Positions 1 through 5,279 of a stretch of 5,279 nt of DNA are shown piece after piece. The position numbers and the translations under genes are program-made. A model generated the notes under the pieces. The model made no database searches. It was not told the origin of the DNA and saw only the letters and a list, made by a program, of their open reading frames with translations. This stretch comes from DATJUF01 sp035524095 (GTDB taxonomy: Bacteria; Desulfobacterota; Binatia; Binatales; Binataceae): the NCBI GenBank assembly GCA_035524095.1, contig DATKPK010000283.1, positions 1 to 5,279 of the forward strand, read 5' to 3'. How positions within the stretch are numbered: position 1 is the first letter of the stretch; every line of letters starts with the position of its first letter.

Positions 1-579
1 AAGCGCGGGTACGATACCCGTCCGCTGGTGGCGCTGGGATTTTTACTGGTGGCGGGAGCGAGCTGGACGCTCGGAAATCTCGACCTTAACATGGCGATGT
101 CGAACTTTATCTATCCGACGATCATACAAGGTGTCGGGGTAGGGCTGATTTTTCCGAACCTGTCGGCGTCGGCGCTGGGCTCGATCCCGCGCGAGCAGAT
201 CGGCTACGCGGCGAGCCTTTATTCGATGACGCGAAATATCGGCGCGTCAATTGGAACCTCGGTACTGACGACGATTTTGGTGCATCGCGAGCAGGTGCAA
301 CAGAGCCAACTGGTGCAGCACGTATCGGTGTTTGACGCGTGGCGGCTAAGCGAAAGCCCAAGCCAGATGCCGGGTGCGATGCATTTCAATTACGCGGGAC
401 AACTCGTCACCGGGCAAAAGCAGGGCCTCGAAATGATCTACAGCACGGTGCAGGCGCAGGCGATGATGCTGTCGCTCAACAGTATTTACCGGATGCTGGC
501 GTTCGTTATGATTTCGGCGACACTGCTGTGCGCGTTCCTGCCACGTCCGCGCGGCAAAGCGCCTGCCGGGGCGCATTAG
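1..579 (+). CDS. DHA2-family (EmrB/QacA-like) MFS drug exporter, C-terminal part
   Basis: Inner-membrane proton-driven exporter of the major facilitator superfamily, 14-helix DHA2 branch; members expel drugs or other hydrophobic compounds, often with an EmrA-type adaptor. The frame is open from the left edge, so the gene begins outside the window; the 192 residues seen correspond to roughly the last third of a family of about 500 residues. Visible are hydrophobic helices around residues 9-24, 38-60, 78-93 and a final one at about 162-179. The helix with PTIIQGVGVGLIFP and the later segment with YSMTRNIGASIGTSV match the G-rich helices and the conserved R-N-(I/L)-G-x-S-(I/L)-G stretch of DHA2 proteins. 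The segment HREQVQQSQLVQH followed by a long periplasmic-type loop also resembles EmrB. The tail is short and basic (PRPRGKAP). The substrate cannot be read from this fragment. No adaptor gene lies downstream; one could lie upstream. Confidence 0.9.
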   Translation, partial: KRGYDTRPLVALGFLLVAGASWTLGNLDLNMAMSNFIYPTIIQGVGVGLIFPNLSASALGSIPREQIGYAASLYSMTRNIGASIGTSVLTTILVHREQVQQSQLVQHVSVFDAWRLSESPSQMPGAMHFNYAGQLVTGQKQGLEMIYSTVQAQAMMLSLNSIYRMLAFVMISATLLCAFLPRPRGKAPAGAH

Positions 580-680
580 AGACGGTTGCCCGTGCCCAAG
601 GGTTGGTTTAGCCTGACGCTGTGCCAATCAACGCCGCATACCGGCGCTCCGAACTTCTCTACAGATTGATCATGCCGTTA

Positions 681-712
681 GCGCCGATGCGCGAGTTCGA
701 GCCGATCGGCGC
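681..712. repeat. Inverted repeat just upstream of thiL
   Basis: The arms GCGCCGAT (681-688) and ATCGGCGC (705-712) are perfect reverse complements separated by 16 bases. The right arm overlaps a perfect 10-base palindrome, GCCGATCGGC (701-710). The repeat ends 5 bases before the GTG start of thiL, in the only sizeable gap of the window. It could be a regulator-binding site or an RNA hairpin that limits access of ribosomes to the start. It has no T-run after it, so it is not a typical terminator. In GC-rich DNA such an 8-base pairing can also arise by chance. Confidence 0.35.
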
Positions 713-717
713 AGTTA

Positions 718-1710
718 GTGGCTGACCCTACTTTGAGCAATTCGCTAGAAGAATTCAGTCTGATCGCACGACTGGTCGCGAAGCTGCCGCGGAGCCAGCG
801 GACGATCCTTGGACCGGGTGACGACTGTGCGATTCTGGCGCCGTCGCGCGTGGCGGAAGTCGTGACGATGGATTCCATGGTTGAGGGAGTGCATTTTCGG
901 GTCGAGTGGACGACACCGGAGGCGCTTGGAGCGCGCGCACTGGCGGTCAACCTGAGCGATATTGCGGCGATGGGCGGAACGCCGGCGGCATGCGTGGTGA
1001 ATCTCGCGATCCGGCCGGGACTCGGCGTGCGCTTCTTCGATCGGCTTTACGCTGGGATGGCGAAGGAGGCGGCAGCCGCGAAAACGGATATCGTTGGTGG
1101 GAATATCACGCGGGCGAGCGAACTCGCGATTACGATCACGGTGATGGGTGAAGTGCCGAACGGGGCGATGAGGCGCGACAGTGCGCGGGCTGGCGATGAG
1201 ATTTATGTTACGGGAACGGTGGGCGATGCGGCGGCGGGACTGCGGATCATGCAAGGCGCTATCAAGGCGAGGGGGAAGGCGCGAACGTACCTGGTGAATC
1301 GCTACTTGAGCCCGAGTGCGCGGCTCGAAGCGGGGCGGCGTCTAGCGCGAATGCGGCCGATACCTTCGGCAATCGACATAAGTGACGGGCTGATGCAGGA
1401 CCTTGGCCATGTCCTCGAGCGGAGCGGTGTGGGAGCGGAAATCGAAGTGGAAGCCATACCGCGATCAGAGGCCTATCGGGCGGTGGCCGGCGACGATCCG
1501 GCGCTCGCGCTGAGTGGGGGCGATGACTACGAGTTGCTCTTCTGTCTTCGGCGGAGAGAATCAGAGGCGGCGTTGAGCCGGCGCCTTGGCGTGGCGGTCA
1601 GCCGGATTGGGCGGATCGTCGGTAGGCGGCAGCTAACGCTGATCGGCGCCGATGGAACGCGGCAGCCCTACAGCGGAGTTGCCGGTTGGAATCAGTTGCG
1701 GGAGCATTAG
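718..1710 (+). CDS. thiL: Thiamine-monophosphate kinase ThiL
   Basis: Cytoplasmic kinase that phosphorylates thiamine monophosphate with ATP to give thiamine diphosphate, the last step of thiamine cofactor synthesis. The 330 residues match the usual length (about 305-350) and the AIR-synthase (PurM-like) fold. Motifs in order: EEFSLIARL near the N-terminus (11-19); metal/ATP motif GPGDD (32-36); MDSMVEGVHF (51-60); NLSDIAAMGGTPA (78-90); GGNITRA (127-133), where the E. coli enzyme has GGDT; IDISDGL (219-225); SGGDDYELLF (266-275); a C-terminal GWNQL like the family's GWDHF ending. The GTG start at 718 is the first possible start after an in-frame TAG at 679-681 and places the EF-LI motif normally. 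No clear Shine-Dalgarno sequence precedes it. It is the first gene of the packed string, with the next gene starting 5 bases after its stop. No TPP riboswitch is seen in the 138-base gap upstream. Confidence 0.96.
   Translation: MADPTLSNSLEEFSLIARLVAKLPRSQRTILGPGDDCAILAPSRVAEVVTMDSMVEGVHFRVEWTTPEALGARALAVNLSDIAAMGGTPAACVVNLAIRPGLGVRFFDRLYAGMAKEAAAAKTDIVGGNITRASELAITITVMGEVPNGAMRRDSARAGDEIYVTGTVGDAAAGLRIMQGAIKARGKARTYLVNRYLSPSARLEAGRRLARMRPIPSAIDISDGLMQDLGHVLERSGVGAEIEVEAIPRSEAYRAVAGDDPALALSGGDDYELLFCLRRRESEAALSRRLGVAVSRIGRIVGRRQLTLIGADGTRQPYSGVAGWNQLREH
1701..1704 (+). promoter_or_regulatory. Likely ribosome binding site of the first CNNM gene
   Basis: GGAG inside the last codons of thiL lies 11 bases before the ATG at 1716. 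It supports that ATG over the earlier in-frame TTG at 1686, which would add ten residues (start MESVAGALEQ). The spacing is a little long, so support is moderate. Confidence 0.45.
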
Positions 1711-1715
1711 AGCAG

Positions 1716-2948
1716 ATGCTGATGCTCTTATTGCCGATCGCGGTTGCATCGCTGCTGGTAATCAGTGCGATCCTGGCGGCGTCGGAAACCGCGCTGTTTT
1801 CGCTCACCCGAATGGAGCATACGCTCGAGCAATTGACCGGCCCGGTGCGGGCGGCAGTCGAGCGATTGATGGGGCGTCCGCTCGAATCGATTATGGTGAT
1901 AATCGGGCTGAACGAAGCCGCGAACGTCTTTGCGGAATGCCTCGCGACTACGTTTTTGATTCTATGGCTCGGCAAGCTGGGCGCATATCTGTCGGTGCCC
2001 TTGATGTTGGTGACGGTGCTGATCTTCTGCGACATCACGCCCAAGACGCTGTCGCTGGCATTTCCGACACTGGTGGTGCAGGTCAGTGCGCGGCCCTTGG
2101 CGGTGCTCGCGAGTTTCGCTCATCCAATGGCAAAGTGGTTCACGCCAGCGCAGCCGCCGCCACGTCCGGAGCCGGTGTCAGAGGAAGAGTTCAAGGCACT
2201 GCTCAAGGCGAGTGAATTCCAGGGCGAAGTCGAGCCGCGCGAGCGTGAGCTAATCCATCGGGTGTTCGACTTCGATAATCGGCGCGCGGGTGAGGTTATG
2301 ACGCCGCGCGAAAAGATGTTCATGATGGACGTCGGAACACCGCCTGACCGTGTGATTGCGGAAGTGGTGGCGGGGCATTTTTCGCGGGTCCCGATTTACC
2401 GGAATAGTCCCGACAACATTATCGGCGTGCTTCATGTCAAAGACCTTGTGATTCGCAGCCTGGATGCGCCGCCGCGGCTCGAACGGCTGGTACGTTCAGC
2501 CAATTTCATCCCGCCGAGCCGCCCGCTTGGCCAACTGTTTGACGAGATGCGGCGGGGACGCTTTCAGCTTGCGATCGTAGTGAACGAGTACGGGCGCGTG
2601 CTGGGCGTGATCACACTGGAGGATTTGCTGGAGGAACTCTTCGGCGAGATTCGCGACGAATTCGACTACGACGGTCCAGAAGTTCTGGCGGTTACCGATA
2701 ACGAATGGCTGGTTTCGGGAGCGATAGAGATCGATCGGCTGAGACGGGCGCTAGCGAACGGTAAAGCGCCAGATGCGGCGGGACTGTTCGGCGCCGATGG
2801 TAAGCATACGCTGGGCACGATGGTCTTGCGGCGGCTGGGGCGGGTGCCGCGCCCGGGAGAAAAGTTCAGGATCGGGAATTTTGAAGCGGCGGTAGAGCGC
2901 GTGCGTGGTGCAACGGTCGAATTGGTCAGGCTAAGCAGATGCACCTAG
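1716..2948 (+). CDS. CNNM/CorC-family membrane protein (DUF21-CBS-CBS-CorC), first of a tandem pair
   Basis: Inner-membrane protein of the CNNM/CorC (HlyC/CorC) family, implicated in Mg2+ or other divalent-cation transport or resistance. Of 410 residues, about 1-140 form the DUF21 membrane domain: a first helix at 4-22 ending in ASETALFSL, a second conserved patch GLNEAANV (64-71), and a third with CDITPK (105-110). An acidic linker (150-190) follows. CBS1 starts at VMTPR (194-198) and contains SRVPIYR (223-229). CBS2 spans about 264-318, with VVNEYG (288-293) and the acidic LEDLLEELFGEIRDE (301-315). The CorC/HlyC C-terminal domain covers about 320-408. The ATG at 1716 is preferred over TTG 1686 because it puts ASE and x-(E/D)-x-x-PK at the same positions (22 and 105) as in the downstream paralogue. 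The usual Glu of the GE(I/V)xPK motif is Asp here, and Leu replaces the Gly before N-E. It overlaps the next gene by 10 bases. The name hemolysin sometimes attached to this family is misleading. The ion is not determined. Confidence 0.92.
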   Translation: MLMLLLPIAVASLLVISAILAASETALFSLTRMEHTLEQLTGPVRAAVERLMGRPLESIMVIIGLNEAANVFAECLATTFLILWLGKLGAYLSVPLMLVTVLIFCDITPKTLSLAFPTLVVQVSARPLAVLASFAHPMAKWFTPAQPPPRPEPVSEEEFKALLKASEFQGEVEPRERELIHRVFDFDNRRAGEVMTPREKMFMMDVGTPPDRVIAEVVAGHFSRVPIYRNSPDNIIGVLHVKDLVIRSLDAPPRLERLVRSANFIPPSRPLGQLFDEMRRGRFQLAIVVNEYGRVLGVITLEDLLEELFGEIRDEFDYDGPEVLAVTDNEWLVSGAIEIDRLRRALANGKAPDAAGLFGADGKHTLGTMVLRRLGRVPRPGEKFRIGNFEAAVERVRGATVELVRLSRCT

Positions 2949-4237
2949 CACTACTGGTAGCAGCGATTATCGGTTGCGTGATCGCACAGGCATTTTTCGC
3001 CGCAAGCGAAATCGCATTGGTGACGGCTGACGAAGTGAAAGTCTTCGCCGAGGAGGCGCAGGGTAAACGGTCGGCGCGGATTCTCAGCGGACTGTTGCAG
3101 CGGCGCGACCGGATGGTCGCATTGCTGTTGACGGGCAACAATCTGGCGACGGTGATCGCGGCGGCGACGCTGACAAGTTTTCTGCATGACCTTGGACCGC
3201 ACAAATCGCTGGCAGCACCGTTTATTCTTGCACCCGTATCGCTGATGCTCGGCGAATCGATCCCCAAGATGCTGGCGCTGCGAGCGCCAATTGTGTTTGC
3301 GCGATTCGCCGCACGGCCGCTCGCTCTGGTTGCAGGGCTACTCGCGCCGCTGTTGATCGCCGAAACCGCGCTGAGCCGGACGCTGCGGCGGGTGGCGGGA
3401 GTCTCGCCGGAAAGCGAGGATGCGTTCCTGACCCGCGAGGATCTCGCGCTGCTAGTGCGGCGGCGCAAGCCAGAGGGAATCGGTACGGGTGCTGCGGCAG
3501 CTAGTGATGAAATCATGCCGGCTGAGACGCAGATGATCTCACGGATTCTACGCTTTACCCATACCGAGGCTCGGCAGGCGATGGTGCCGCTGGTGCGGGT
3601 TGAAGCAGTGCCTGAGGAGACCACGGTCGCGGGGGTTATCGAGGTTGTTCGGCGCGAGGGCTATACACGGATTCCGGTGTTTCAGAGTCGGATCTTCAAT
3701 ATCGTTGGCGTGGTCCATGCGTTCGATTTGCTGGAGGCGCCGGATCGCAGCCGGCCAGTGAGCGAGATTGTGCGACCGGTCAGTTACTTTCCCGAGTCGA
3801 CACCGATCGACGAGATTCTGGTCGCGCTACAGCGAACGCGCGAATCATTCGCGGTAGTGGTGGACGAATATGGCGGCGCAGCGGGAATCCTGACGATGGA
3901 AGATTTGCTGGAAGAGGTTGTCGGGGATATCGCGGACGAACATGACGTCGATGAAGAAGTGGTGCGAGTGGTCAATCCGCGCACGCTCGCGGTGTCGGCG
4001 CATGCGGGGGTGGTGGAACTTAACGAACGCTTTGGGCTCCAGCTTCCGGAGTCGCCTGAGTATGCTACGATCGGCGGATTGGTAGTCGAACGCCTCGGTC
4101 ATATTCCCAAGCCGGGTGAGCAGCTCAAGGCCGGTGACGCCACGATTGCAGTGGCGCGCAGCGACGCGCGCGCGGTCAGGGATGTGACGATCCATCTAAG
4201 CCGGCCGTTACGCCCTGAGCATCCGCGACGGCGATGA
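2939..4237 (+). CDS. CNNM/CorC-family membrane protein (DUF21-CBS-CBS-CorC), second of a tandem pair
   Basis: A second, clearly divergent member of the same family, 432 residues. The DUF21 membrane domain covers about 1-145, with FFAASEIAL in helix 1 (19-27), the family motif TGNNLATV (65-72) and GESIPK (105-110), which keeps the Glu that is Asp in the upstream protein. A long variable linker (about 150-195) includes the Gly/Ala-rich stretch GTGAAAAS (182-189). CBS1 begins near AMVPLVRV (214-221) and has TRIPVF (243-248). CBS2 has VVVDEYGG (306-313) and MEDLLEEVVGDIADE (320-334). The CorC C-terminal domain (about 341-420) contains the typical TIGGLVVERLGHIPKPGE pattern, and the tail is Arg-rich (SRPLRPEHPRRR). 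The ATG at 2939 lies inside the end of the upstream gene, with a weak AGG 8 bases before it, so coupled translation is likely. Its stop overlaps the larB start as ATGA. It probably works with, or as a heterodimer with, the upstream protein; that is inference. Confidence 0.93.
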   Translation: MHLALLVAAIIGCVIAQAFFAASEIALVTADEVKVFAEEAQGKRSARILSGLLQRRDRMVALLLTGNNLATVIAAATLTSFLHDLGPHKSLAAPFILAPVSLMLGESIPKMLALRAPIVFARFAARPLALVAGLLAPLLIAETALSRTLRRVAGVSPESEDAFLTREDLALLVRRRKPEGIGTGAAAASDEIMPAETQMISRILRFTHTEARQAMVPLVRVEAVPEETTVAGVIEVVRREGYTRIPVFQSRIFNIVGVVHAFDLLEAPDRSRPVSEIVRPVSYFPESTPIDEILVALQRTRESFAVVVDEYGGAAGILTMEDLLEEVVGDIADEHDVDEEVVRVVNPRTLAVSAHAGVVELNERFGLQLPESPEYATIGGLVVERLGHIPKPGEQLKAGDATIAVARSDARAVRDVTIHLSRPLRPEHPRRR

Positions 4238-5010
4238 CCGAAGCGAAAATCCGTCAACTGCTGAGACAGGTTGCGGAGCGCCGGGTAAGTCCCGACCAAG
4301 CGCTGGAAAAGCTACGCGATCTGCCGTTCGAGGACTTGGGCTTTGCCCAGATTGATCATCATCGCACGCTGCGCCGCGGGCTTCCTGAAGTGATTTTCGG
4401 TGAAGGGAAGACGGCAGCGCAGATTATTGCGATCGGCAAGCGGATCGTAGCGAACGAAACCAATCTCGTGATTACGCGGCTGGACGCGGTGAAGGCGCAG
4501 GAAGTTAAACGCAAGCTGCACGAGCTGGACTATCACGAGGAAGCACGAATCGGCACGATTCTGACTGAAACGCCGCGAGTGGTGAGTCACGGCATGATCG
4601 GCGTGCTGTGTGCAGGCACGTCGGACATTCCGATCGCGGAAGAGGCGGCTTTGTGTGCGGAGCTATTCGGCAATTCGGTGGAACGGCTCTACGACGTAGG
4701 CGTTGCCGGACTGCATCGGCTGGTGGCCAACCTGGCGTTGATCAGGCGCGCGACCGTTCTAATCGTCGCAGCCGGGATGGAGGGTGCATTGCCATCAGTG
4801 GTGGCGGGGATGGTGAGTGCACCGGTGATCGCGGTACCGACCAGCATCGGCTATGGGGCTTCGTTCAAGGGAATTACGGCACTGCTGGGCATGCTGAACA
4901 GCTGTGCGAGTGGCGTGACGGTGGTGAATATCGATAATGGCTTCGGGGCGGCCTTCGCCGCAACGCTGATCAATCGTGCCGGGCTCGGCCGCGGCAATGC
5001 GGATGGCTGA
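4234..5010 (+). CDS. larB: LarB, pyridinium-3,5-biscarboxylic acid mononucleotide synthase
   Basis: First enzyme of nickel-pincer nucleotide synthesis. In characterised LarB, nicotinic acid adenine dinucleotide is carboxylated on the pyridine ring and its phosphoanhydride bond hydrolysed to give the biscarboxylic mononucleotide and AMP. LarE then adds sulfur and LarC inserts nickel, making the cofactor of lactate racemase (LarA) and related enzymes. The 258 residues match family length. An N-terminal part (1-115) carries DHHRTLRRGLPEVIFGEGKT (41-60). A PurE-like C-terminal domain has CAGTSDIPIAEEA (126-138), DVGVAGLHR (154-162), AGMEGALPSVVAGM (180-193), PTSIGYGASFKG (202-213), NSCASG (222-227) and NIDNGFGAA (232-240). 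Cys224 fits the catalytic cysteine that forms the pyridine adduct in LarB. Older annotations often call such proteins AIR carboxylase (PurE); the N-terminal block and NSCASG argue against PurE. The start overlaps the previous stop as ATGA with no clear Shine-Dalgarno, implying coupling. Neither larC, larE nor larA is in view. Confidence 0.94.
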   Translation: MTEAKIRQLLRQVAERRVSPDQALEKLRDLPFEDLGFAQIDHHRTLRRGLPEVIFGEGKTAAQIIAIGKRIVANETNLVITRLDAVKAQEVKRKLHELDYHEEARIGTILTETPRVVSHGMIGVLCAGTSDIPIAEEAALCAELFGNSVERLYDVGVAGLHRLVANLALIRRATVLIVAAGMEGALPSVVAGMVSAPVIAVPTSIGYGASFKGITALLGMLNSCASGVTVVNIDNGFGAAFAATLINRAGLGRGNADG

Positions 5011-5279
5011 AAGGAAGCATCTCACCAGCGGGCGGACGCGGCGGGCGATTAAGATGGGTGGTCTCGCGTCGCAGGTGGGTTCAAGCTACCTGTGGACCTC
5101 GCTGCGGCGGCCTTTCCTCAAGTCAGACCAATACGAGCAAGAGATGCTTGATACGCATCTCAAGAACGCGGTGCGGATCGTCGAAGGCTCGCGGCAACTG
5201 CGCGGCGCTTTCATGAAGCTGATCCAGATGCTCTCGACGCGAGAGGACCTGCTGCCGGGGGAGGCACTGGACATTCTCA
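4997..5279 (+). CDS. ABC1/AarF/UbiB-type atypical kinase, N-terminal part (cut by window end)
   Basis: The frame from ATG 4997 (or ATG 5003, two codons later) is open to the right edge; 94 residues are visible. The sequence fits the N-terminal region of ABC1/ADCK/UbiB proteins: a basic start, then RRAIKMGGLASQVGSSYL (15-32), a helical stretch to about residue 68, and RGAFMKLIQMLSTREDLLP (69-87). This last part aligns with the family motif (R/K)-G-x-x-M-K-x-G-Q-x-x-S followed by D-L-L-P. Members have a protein-kinase-like fold and act as ATPases or kinases; UbiB-type ones aid ubiquinone synthesis, others have unknown roles. The nucleotide-binding lobe and any C-terminal membrane helices lie beyond the window. 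The usual Gly of KxGQ is Ile here (KLIQ, residues 74-77). The start lies inside larB, overlapping it by 14 bases (ATG 4997) or 8 bases (ATG 5003). No good ribosome site precedes either, so reinitiation after larB is likely. The exact start is uncertain. Confidence 0.8.
   Translation, partial: MRMAERKHLTSGRTRRAIKMGGLASQVGSSYLWTSLRRPFLKSDQYEQEMLDTHLKNAVRIVEGSRQLRGAFMKLIQMLSTREDLLPGEALDIL

Noticed and set aside
632..646. Small hairpin CGCCG-CATAC-CGGCG as a terminator after the exporter gene
   Set aside because: The stem is only 5 base pairs and no T-run follows, so an intrinsic terminator is not supported.
660..671. Promoter-like elements TACAGA and TTGATC in the gap before thiL
   Set aside because: Neither has a matching partner hexamer at about 17 bases, so a promoter cannot be called by sequence alone.
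745..1254. Minus-strand open frame of 169 codons opposite thiL
   Set aside because: The product is Arg/His-rich and of low complexity, without family features, and the opposite strand encodes every ThiL motif.
1686..1715. TTG start at 1686 for the first CNNM gene
   Set aside because: It would add ten residues before the first membrane helix, and the ATG at 1716 has a GGAG upstream and matches motif positions of the paralogue.
1652..2215. Plus-strand open frame of 187 codons overlapping the end of thiL and the first CNNM gene
   Set aside because: It is a frame-shifted reading of two genes with intact motifs; its product has no recognisable domain.
2926..3624. Long minus-strand open frame of 232 codons opposite the second CNNM gene
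   Set aside because: Its product is rich in Ser, Arg and Ala with no recognisable motif, and it lies wholly opposite a well-supported gene; GC-rich codon use readily opens such frames.

Overview
The window is a compact, GC-rich (roughly 60% by eye) stretch of ordinary-looking bacterial chromosome. Every recognisable gene is on the + strand. There are no RNA genes, insertion sequences, phage genes or CRISPR repeats. The gene set (an EmrB-type exporter, ThiL, two CNNM/CorC proteins, LarB, an ABC1/UbiB-type kinase) and the frequent GTG/TTG-like codon ends suit a free-living bacterium. The tightly packed operon and the protein sequences recall deltaproteobacterial, Acidobacteria-like or related uncultured lineages, but the sequence alone does not fix the taxon.

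Layout. Positions 1-579 are the last third of a DHA2-family (EmrB/QacA-like) drug exporter whose start lies outside the window. A gap of 138 bases (580-717) follows. It holds an inverted repeat just upstream of the next gene but no convincing terminator or promoter. From 718 to the right edge runs one tightly packed gene string: thiL (thiamine-monophosphate kinase, 718-1710), a first CNNM/CorC-type membrane protein (1716-2948), a second divergent CNNM/CorC-type protein (2939-4237), larB (nickel-pincer cofactor synthesis, 4234-5010), and the beginning of an ABC1/AarF/UbiB-type atypical kinase (from 4997, cut by the window end). Junctions are a 5-base gap, a 10-base overlap, a 4-base ATGA overlap and an overlap of 14 or 8 bases, so co-transcription and translational coupling are very likely.

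How the genes may work together. ThiL makes thiamine diphosphate, which is used with Mg2+. The CNNM pair belongs to a family linked to Mg2+ (or other divalent cation) transport and sensed through ATP-Mg-binding CBS domains. LarB starts synthesis of the nickel-pincer nucleotide. ABC1 proteins are ATP/Mg-dependent kinases or ATPases. A shared theme of divalent-metal and nucleotide cofactors is attractive but is inference; the string may be housekeeping genes sharing a promoter. The points most worth a second look are the asymmetric pair of CNNM paralogues, larB without its usual partners in view, the altered KxGQ motif (KLIQ) in the ABC1 protein, and the inverted repeat before thiL. No clearly new system is evident.
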